64,000 nt of DNA, taken from positions 2,692,501 through 2,756,500 of the forward strand of contig SMMW01000521.1 of the NCBI GenBank assembly GCA_004794655.1, in the 5' to 3' direction. Each line of letters starts with the position of its first letter. Positions within the stretch are counted from its first letter, which is position 1. Under the pieces are notes generated by a model that worked only from the letters and a program-made list of their open reading frames with translations, searched no databases and had not been told where the DNA came from. Shown here one piece after another: positions 56,469 through 64,000 of the stretch. Source of the stretch: Marisa cornuarietis. Taxonomy: Eukaryota; Mollusca; Gastropoda; Architaenioglossa; Ampullariidae. The position numbers and the translations under genes are program-made.

Positions 56469-57879
56469 ACGCCGTGCCATCCTTCCGCCTACAAAGCATT
56501 GTTGCGTGAGATCACGTGGTTACTAGCCTCACTCTCTACACTAATGCACAAACACATCCAATGATTGCCCACAAACATGAAAACAAGGATTTATGAATTC
56601 TTTCTTTTGTGTTCACACAAGAACTTTCACACATAACAATCAGAAAGCAGTTTGCGTTCATGGACTTCTAATCTGCCACAGCATATTAACTTTAAGGAAG
56701 TATGTAAATAAATCTGATTAGGATTGTGGATTGGAGATAAACACTGTACAAGTGATCGTTGGAACTAAAGCTGTAACTAAAGCACATGGCTGGTCTCTAC
56801 CCTCTTGTATTTGTGTTTATTGTCAAGCTAACACGGCATTAAACATTAACAACTTACAAACTTTATCCATTGCAAAAATTGTCTTCTTTTCCAGAGCTAG
56901 GTTACTTTTCTTTCTAGTTTGGCCCTAGTTAGTTTATTGACAGTTCATTGCAGAAACATGGAAGTAAAATATAGGACTGGTAAATAGTTACATACAAACA
57001 TTTATATAATTGCTTACACTTACACACGTAACGTGCACTCAGACAAAAATGGGAAAAGACCAACCACACTTAATAATACGGTCAGAGACACACATTTGTA
57101 GAGTGATCTTCCTCTTTTGCAGATGCCGAGCTATGCAGTAAGATGTAGTCTCTACGGCAGAGATGAGGAAGGTAAGATGCCCATTTCCTGCTGTTTGTCT
57201 TAAGCCGTCACAAGGCACTACATCAGATCAATGTGCATATCACATCACCATATGCATATATTCGTGGAAATACACACAGACAAACTGTGAAGACTGCACA
57301 ACGTGTAGACAGGTTACACCACACACACTGACTACACGGCGCGCTTCACGTGTTCTTTCAATCAACACAAAACACAAAGATCTGCCCGTGGGTTTCTCGA
57401 GCTGTGTAATTTCAGGTGGGGTTTCTAACTAAATTGTATAGGGATCAATATACATCAGTAGTCAATCAATAAATCAATAAACATAAATCAATATATCAAT
57501 AAACGAGCATGAATCCAGACACACCTCACCATCTATATCTATCGATCGTACAATCACAACCGACTCTTAGTGCTACCAACATGACTCTCCTCTAAAGTTC
57601 CAGTTCACCAGCTCTCCAACAGAAAGAGACTTAGATACAACGCGTCCCGCAACGATAGTCTTATGTGAAATATGAAAAGACCAAATTTACGTACTGTTCC
57701 TGGTCCACTTCGCATTCATTCCATCACTAATACACATATAGAATTATCTCCCTTCCGACGAGTAGTCAGCGCTCCTCAGGGGATCATCTAGTATCCAAGT
57801 CCCTTGTTCCGGTTGACGGACATAATCCGCACGCTGAGGACAGTACTCCCTGGGGTCAGGCACACAGCAATTTGAAGGT

Positions 57880-58060
57880 AATATACTTCCTGGTCGAAGG
57901 GCACAGCTCACTGACGACAATAGATTCCTGGTCATAGGGCACACAGCTTATTAACGACAATATACTCCTGGTCGTAGGCACTCAGGTCACTGACGACAAT
58001 AGATTCCTGGTCGTAGGGCACACAGCTCACTGACTACAACAGATTCCTGCTCGTAGGTTC
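57880..58060. repeat. Tandem repeat of about 47 bp
   Basis: Four imperfect units around GACGACAATAGATTCCTGG and TCGTAGGGCACACAGCTCAC. Confidence 0.82.
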
Positions 58061-59397
58061 CCACACCTCGTAGCAGGCAAAATACTCAAATGCTCCAATA
58101 CGATATCTTCATCCAGTCTTCTCGACCCCCTAATTAATTCCTGAAAATACTTAAGCTTTCATGAGTATTCACACCACTGCATTGACACATTGTATTCTAC
58201 CTTCACAGCAATCGTACTTATTTCTTTTACCATCAAATCTCATAAGCGCTAATCATTCTCTCCAGGCCAAGCAGTAAAGAATAAAGATTATTACAAAGAT
58301 TAATCAACAAAAAAAAACATTCCATACCTTGGCTAGGCAAGGAATTAGGTCTACTCCCCTCTCGCTTACACACAGTACGGTCTTCTATGTCCTTACACTA
58401 GGAGGTTAGGTCGGGGAATCCAATCAAATCAGCTCAGCTGCCTTACAGGGCATCTGTGAATACTTTACTCAGTCGTACGATGAACCATACTCCCATTCCT
58501 CTGATTTCATTCAAGGGGGACTAGTATTGCTTCTTACTACATAAAGGGAACTAACTCCCATTCTCACATTCTTTACTGTCACGGGTCGATCCGTGACACA
58601 AACGTATGATCATAAACGCATGTCCATACTTACTTTACTATTTAAAAAAACAGATTAAAATACAAAAATACAAACATCTTACCAGACTAACCCTAGGAGT
58701 ATGTTGTAGCTATGTTACATCCCCTTAACACCCATAAATGTTTTTTGTGGGAAATTTAAGAAAAATGTGTTGTTAAAGATACAAAGTTAGAAGCAAGGAA
58801 GCTATCAAAGTTAAATCCTCTCGCCAGCTATCTGTACAGAAGATTAAAAGACTAAGCTGTTGGCAGATGGACATCTTCATTGTACAATGACACTCTGAAG
58901 TAACACATTCATATGATGTGTAAAAAGCACATTGTCAACTTTGCACAGAACACAATAATTTCTTGCATTGTGTGATGCGAGAAGACTTAAAAGCTTTACT
59001 CAAAGCTGAGATTCTGTTAGAATATCGTGCTTCAAACAGAAATGTAACTAAAGTTAAGGCAAAGATGTAAATCCTCTAATAACAAGGACACTTTTACCCG
59101 ATGTGACTCATGGTTTTTACCCACGTACCAGTCTGGAGATCATAGGACATACTCTTCAGGCGAACCTAATAGGAAAAAATCTTAAGAAAGCTAGTCACGT
59201 TGACAATTGGAGAGGAATCGACATCTCAAGAGTGAGAGTGTTTGTGTTATTCATCACCGAAAGGTATTGATTAGGTAAAGGAGGTATCAAAAAGAAGGAT
59301 GAAGAAGAGAAACCGTGGAAAGAAATGGAGAAACAAAAATAAGCGCAAGCACGCCCACATAGAATTACGACAAATGAATGTAAATATCTCTTTTCCT

Positions 59398-59421
59398 CTC
59401 TCTCTCTCTCTCTCTCTCTTT

Positions 59422-59455
<34 letters not shown>
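59398..59455. repeat. (TC)n(AC)n microsatellite
   Basis: Compound simple repeat. Confidence 0.93.
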
Positions 59456-59457
<2 letters not shown>

Positions 59458-60514
59458 TTTACACAGTCTCTGTCTCACTCACTCTAATCCACTTCTTCTA
59501 TTTTTGAATATCGCACATCTCTGTATATGAAATACCATTTCTTAAGTCTCATTAATTGTAATTATCTAAGAAACTTTTTTATACGGAATTTGAAGAACAA
59601 TTCATATTTACCAGGAGCGTAGGTTTCCTGTGTATGTGTGTGCCTGCTTTCCCATGTGTTTGTTTATATCTCCAACTATTTCTCTCTGCGGGTTTTTTTT
59701 CTCATTCATCCTTGTTTTGCGTACCATCTTCACTTATTCCTTATAATTAGCTGCTAAATCACACAAACAGTATTCACCGCTAATTAGATGCCGATTTACC
59801 CAAATTATCATCGTGGCTAGCTTTCTGATTAAAACTTCTTAACAGCTTTACTCAAATGATAACATCCTGTCAGAATATCGCCTTCCAACAAGTAATCTAA
59901 CCAATCTCAAGGCTTTTAAACTTCTAATATCAGAATTTTGTATTCGCTGAGACTTGAGAATTGTACACGTGAGCCAGTCTCGAGATCATTGTCCAGTCAC
60001 AAAACTCAAATATAATTGAAAATAAACCTAAATTGTCACACAATGCAAAACATTTCCGTAAAATATTGAAAGTTTACTTGTCACACATCACACATCTTTT
60101 ATTTCAACATTTTTTTTTTGCAGTGAAGATGTCAATCTGGCCACAATTTAGCCTGTTAATCTTCTGTATAGACAGCTGGCAAGAGAATGTCACTTTGATA
60201 GCTTCCTTGCCTCTAACTCTACATCTTCACCAACACGTTTTCTTTCCAAAACTCTTTCCAGAACTATTTTTGGATGTAATATACATGTGTCTGGCGATGT
60301 GATGTGCACAATGATCTCTTGTAGTGCCTTCGTGATGGCTTGAAGTGAAACACAGGAAATAAGGCATCTTACTATCCTTATCTCTGCCCTACAGACTACA
60401 TCCGCGATGTAAACTGATAAAATTAGTTTGTTACAACGACCCGAACAATCGAAGAGCATTTTAACAAATCAAAAATGTTGTATTCTAAGTTTTCTTGTAT
60501 CTAGTACATTGATA

Positions 60515-60661
60515 CAGTGGCGTAGGAACCGGGGGGGGCAAGGAGAGCAGCCACCCCCCAAAAAAAAGATGCTGGGAAGGCAAGAATGTGAACGTTATTC
60601 ATTGTCAGCATGGACCTTGCCCCCACCCTCCCCCAAAGCCGAGCATCTTCCTACGCCACTG
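60515..60661. mobile_element. 147-bp MITE
   Basis: Perfect 14-bp terminal inverted repeats CAGTGGCGTAGGAA, flanked by a 5-bp duplication TGATA (60510-60514 and 60662-60666). Poly-G/C rich inside; no coding capacity. The CAGTGGCG end is common among hAT-type elements. Confidence 0.82.
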
Positions 60662-60949
60662 TGATACTATTTCTTGTTTGTTCTGTTTTATGTTTTGGTC
60701 TGTGTTTATCGTATCTGTGTCTTTTATTGTGTGTCCCTGTCTTCTTGTGTACCAATACAGTGAAGGTTGGCTGTCCTGGGTTCAGCTCTCGTCTCGGGCA
60801 CGCTGTTCTTTCTCTGTATGTGGCATCTGTTTACAGGGCTTAGGGTAAAACTCCAATTAACCGCCAACCTTGCTGTGCACGTATTCCTACATATTTCTCA
60901 TATTAATTCCATCTCCTGTTTTTGAATTCCCTTTTCTTTCTGTCATCTT

Positions 60950-61260
60950 CACTCAGTCCTTTGTTTAGTCTCTATATAGGCTACCAATGAAAGCTAGAAT
61001 AGGCTACAAGCTCTCAATTATATTCTATGGATTCTTTGATAGCTCCTCCTCCCACCACTTTACTGAAATCTGGTCTGTCCACACCCCTGTCCGAAACCTT
61101 CGCTCCTTATGAGACTCCCGCATTCACTCCCTCCCTCCCCACAATGACAGTCACATACGGACAACGGAGGTTCTCTATCTGTGCTGCTAAGCAGTGGAAC
61201 TCTCTTCTACATGGTGTAGCTATGACTAGTACACGACAACTGTGTTTCTATTCATTATAA
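60950..61260 (+). pseudogene. 3' end of a CR1/L2-type LINE
   Basis: Fragments read PMKARIGYKLSI and YGQRRFSICAAKQWNSL, matching the usual LINE C-terminal ending (LHWLPI.ARI.YK... and YG.R.FS.AAP.LWNSLP). Frames are broken. Confidence 0.7.
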
Positions 61261-61936
61261 ACATTTGCTAAATTATGCAGTGACATAAAATAAGAAAAAT
61301 TACTCGTGTATTTTATTTACAGTTGTAATCACTGCCAAAGCATGATTGAAATCCTTACAGTTCTACTTCCCTAATGCCACCAAAACATCTTAAAATCACT
61401 AGAACGCATGTCTTCCCGCTTTTTCTCAGAAATTTTGGGATAAAGAATATGTTTAGATTTGAAGAAATCGTTTGACAGGTGCATTCAAGATTGTTCTTTT
61501 ATTTGCTTTTTCCAGAATTTAAGGCCACCTGAGGATTACCCCTCCCCTTGTTTTTCTACTTCCAAGGGATTATTAACAATCATTTAAATTTCAAAGCTTA
61601 CACAAAGTGGAAAAGTCAATAAATGAATTTAGGTTCATTTGAGGATGTTAGCATTTACATATAATTATAATTAAACCTTTTGCTATTTTGATTCGTCGTA
61701 TGCTATAATCAGCTCATCTTTACCGAGGAAAGACTAATTCATACATTACTTTCATATATATATATCACACTTATATATTTCTACTCCTGTCCCTGTATTG
61801 ACTATAAATAACTATAGCAGTAACATTATGATTCGTATATATGGATACGATTACACAGACACAATATCAATCTTAAATACGTATACAGGAGGCCAGACTT
61901 ACAAAACTGCACATGTAAGCATAAAAAAACGAACTA

Positions 61937-62134
61937 TCAATATATTTCTAAAGCGAAGATTTTGTAAAATTCAAAGTTCTTATATTTAAAAAACATAAAA
62001 TTTTCGCCTATGTCATTGATGATGACGAAGTTGTCCATGCCGCTATTCTTAGGGACCGCCACGCCAATATTTATTGAACACTTAAAAAAAGAGAAAATAA
62101 TGACACAGCTGACGACAATGAGGCCGAAAAACAT
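61937..62134 (-). CDS. Unrecognised short membrane-anchored reading frame
   Basis: MFFGLIVVSCVIIFSFFKCS is a good signal anchor, followed by NSGMDNFVIINDIGENFMFF. The GENFMF segment vaguely recalls the GN.MF motif of alpha-1,2-fucosyltransferases, but this is weak. No splice partner is established. Confidence 0.25.
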   Translation of the reverse strand: MFFGLIVVSCVIIFSFFKCSINIGVAVPKNSGMDNFVIINDIGENFMFFKYKNFEFYKIFALEIY

Positions 62135-62306
62135 TGTGTTTCTTGCTAATTAGAACGCTAATAATTATTCCGCTGTTTACTAATGTTGTTAGAGTCGCAG
62201 CAGTGAGCTATATGCAGTATTATAACTCTGTGCCGTAATGGGCTGCCACTAGGTTTGAAAGCTACGAACACTCGCAAATAGAATGGAAGCTTTTTAAACG
62301 CTAGAG

Positions 62307-62498
62307 TCACGTGCACCAGGCGGTTATGAAGTGTTCACAACGGATGTGACCATCCGCCCTGCACGAGATACCAAAAGGGGACCACCCATTCTTTCTCTGC
62401 TCAGAGGCTGCCACGATATACAGTGCCAGGGTTAGTGTTAGTTTAATCATAAGAATAATTGCAATTATAATTAGTTTTCCATTACGTTGAAGATTCAC
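62307..62498 (-). CDS. Unrecognised short membrane-anchored reading frame
   Basis: The N terminus MNLQRNGKLIIIAIILMIKL plus further hydrophobic residues gives one anchor, then NGWSPFGISCRADGHIRCEH. A second small type II-like frame just upstream of the previous one on the same strand; the two could be exons of one gene or chance. Confidence 0.22.
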   Translation of the reverse strand: MNLQRNGKLIIIAIILMIKLTLTLALYIVAASEQRKNGWSPFGISCRADGHIRCEHFITAWCT

Positions 62499-62849
62499 AA
62501 GAGGACTATGTCTGCAGAACTATTGGCACGTTAGAGCTGTTGAAATATAGTAAAGCTCTGCACTTAAAACTTTGCTTATTTGGATATATTTTAACACTTT
62601 TAAACACATTTAGCAATTTCAGAGGGTTCAGAGATATTCTTAAGGTTAAAAATTAGTCTCATTATTTTTGGTTGGCTTTTATTTACAACAAATAGCAGGT
62701 ACATTTCACATACTATTTTCAGCACAACCGATGAGCAACATTTCTAATGATCATATTTCTTTTAAGTTCTGGTTGAGTTTAATACCTTTCACAAGCGAAA
62801 AGCACTCTATACAGATTTATGTCTATAGAAATATAAGACCCATTAAAGC

Positions 62850-63180
62850 GGTTGGTTTCTAATAGGGCAACATGATTGTGTATTTAACACAGACAAGATG
62901 GATAATTGCAAGGATGCATAATGTTTAACAATTAAGTTGTACTCTCCTGTTTATCAGAATGTGTCTGTGTACACAAGGCAATGACAGAAACACAATACCT
63001 GGTGACAAATATTGCAATATGGAGAGTTGTGTTTGTGTCTTATCGTTCTCAACCTTTTCGTCAGCCTTGTTGCAGGTGTTTTTTATCACCTTGTTGGCTA
63101 CTTCTTTCTACTTTCCATCCCGAAAAATATCGGCGCAAGCATATCTACTGTGCGTCTGGCTATAATGGGTGAGTGTTTGT
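62850..63180. repeat. Inverted duplication, arm 2 (gene 6 promoter and first exon)
   Basis: Inverted copy of 54780-55110, about 80-85% similar by eye. Confidence 0.8.
63011..63075 (+). pseudogene. Gene 6 first exon, start codon lost
   Basis: It matches the gene 5 signal exon, but the ATG aligns with ATT and there is a net 2-bp deletion, after which the frame reads LIVLNLFVSLVA and the GT donor (GTGTTT) is kept. The nearby ATG at 63019 is in another frame and would end in phase 0, not the phase 1 that Ig1 needs. Either gene 6 is dead or it uses another first exon. Confidence 0.6.
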
Positions 63181-64000
63181 ATTTTTTTATTTTTTGGTTT
63201 TAAAAGAAAATGTTAAACAAATCTACTAAACCAGTTTCACATAATATTTGGGTCTACCACAAAAGTTTGCTAATTGGTAGGTTTGCTTTTTTATTTGTTG
63301 CTTTATTATGCTTTTTATATACATTTTAAAAATCTTCTTCTTTTTTCTTCCTGTAACCTTTTCCTTTTCTTTTGTTCTATATTTTATATTATACATTTTA
63401 TGAATGTAATATGCGATTCCATTTTGTCTACATACTCTTTTCAAGACAAATAATGATTAAAGAGAGTTTAATAGTAGTTTACCTAGAAAGTAGCTTGTTT
63501 GTTAATGAGATTTGCTTTGCTGAACAGGACTCACTATGCCATCATGCATTTATGGATGGACTGAGGTTCAAGAGAACAAGGAGGCTGCTGTTACGTGTTT
63601 TCAACTGTCCAGCACACGAACGATTTATTGGAGAATCGACGGCACTAACAATCAAACCCTTTTCACAGGGTCGTGTTCTGTGCTTGAAAAGAGGTGTACC
63701 TTTACCACAAACGATACAATATCCTTACATATGACCAATAATTCTGAGAGTTCAGTTGTCCTTAAAAGAACAAATGTTCGGAGTTACGGAGGTGCCACTG
63801 TTACTTGTTCGGACTCACAGACACAGGAGCGGTGCAGGATTAACGTTATTCGTAAGACAAATTTTGTTTTGTTTTGTGTCTTTAAAAACATTTTAAATGT
63901 TCGCCTTGTATGAACATATCACATATGTTTTTGAACCATTTTCTGAGTTCATTATCTTTCTTAAACGCATTACATTTTCTCCTGTACATGTTTTGCGGTT
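63011..64000 (+). CDS. Gene 6: receptor paralogue, 3' part outside window
   Basis: The Ig1 exon is intact (63528-63851), but the signal exon is damaged. It is head-to-head with gene 5 at about 8 kb distance. D2, TM and tail exons should lie beyond the right edge if the gene is complete. Nothing else is recognisable between 63852 and 64000. Confidence 0.65.
63528..63851 (+). CDS. Gene 6 Ig1 exon (324 nt)
   Basis: Acceptor TGCTTTGCTGAACAG, donor GTAAGA, phase 1-1. PSC, AVTC, IYWRI, GSCSVLEKRC, TVTCSD and ERCRI: all six cysteines and the core Trp are kept, with no stop, so the exon looks functional. Variation against gene 5 is strongest around SSTRTI and TNNQTLF, the regions expected to form loops. 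Confidence 0.87.

Larger units (their letters stand above)
56470..60514. other. Non-coding stretch upstream of gene 5
   Basis: No exon recognised. Contains a tandem repeat of about 47 bp (57880-58060), a palindrome around GGGTCGATCC near 58577, and a diverged duplication (58990-59150 with 59840-59995). Confidence 0.5.

Noticed and set aside
57744..57944. 66-codon minus-strand frame
   Set aside because: Lies in a degenerate 47-bp tandem repeat; no coding features.

Overview
The window looks like AT-rich nuclear DNA from an invertebrate animal, most likely a gastropod mollusc. The reasons are GT-AG introns, short phase-1 exons encoding signal peptides and Ig-like domains, very long CA/GT and GATA microsatellites, an RTE-type LINE, and a conotoxin-like cystine-knot peptide gene. 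There is no bacterial or organellar gene organisation, and I saw no rRNA or tRNA gene. The species is inferred, not shown.

The main content is a cluster of at least six related single-pass transmembrane receptor genes on both strands. The full plan is: signal-peptide exon (ends in phase 1); a six-cysteine Ig-like domain on one exon (Ig1, 318-324 nt); a second cysteine-rich domain always split by a phase-0 intron (D2a + D2b); an optional third module (Ig3, or a small EGF-like/stalk exon); a TM exon; and a tail. Rebuilt from splice sites, three genes keep an open frame across all junctions. Gene 2 (minus, 7528-2247) gives 375 aa. Gene 4 (minus, 46429-25709) gives 567 aa. Gene 5 (minus, 54941-49207) gives 359 aa. 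Gene 1 (plus, up to 2043) is cut by the left edge and gene 6 (plus, from about 63.0 kb) by the right edge. Gene 3 (plus, 18836-23078) shows TM and tail exons only; decayed ectodomain pieces lie upstream.

The tails differ. Genes 1, 3 and 4 have multi-tyrosine tails with ITIM-like, ITAM-spaced, YxxM and YxxP motifs. Genes 2 and 5 have short basic tails without tyrosine. Conserved exon phases, mixed orientation, relics and signalling versus non-signalling tails are the features of clustered self/non-self receptor families such as cnidarian Alr, vertebrate KIR/LILR and fish NITR. I propose a molluscan innate-immune or allorecognition receptor cluster.

Layout: gene 1 and gene 2 converge at 2.0-7.5 kb. 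Decayed plus-strand pieces and a CGTCA-rich array fill 9.5-13.9 kb. Gene 3 (18.8-23.1 kb) has an RTE LINE with a 13-bp target-site duplication in its last intron. The TM and tail exons of gene 4 lie at 25.7-29.5 kb. A 9-kb tandemly duplicated region (32-41 kb) holds a transposon with a paralogous empty site and the knottin-like gene. The ectodomain exons of gene 4 are at 43.1-46.4 kb. Gene 5 (49.2-54.9 kb) and gene 6 (63.0 kb to the end) are head-to-head paralogues separated by repeat-rich DNA.
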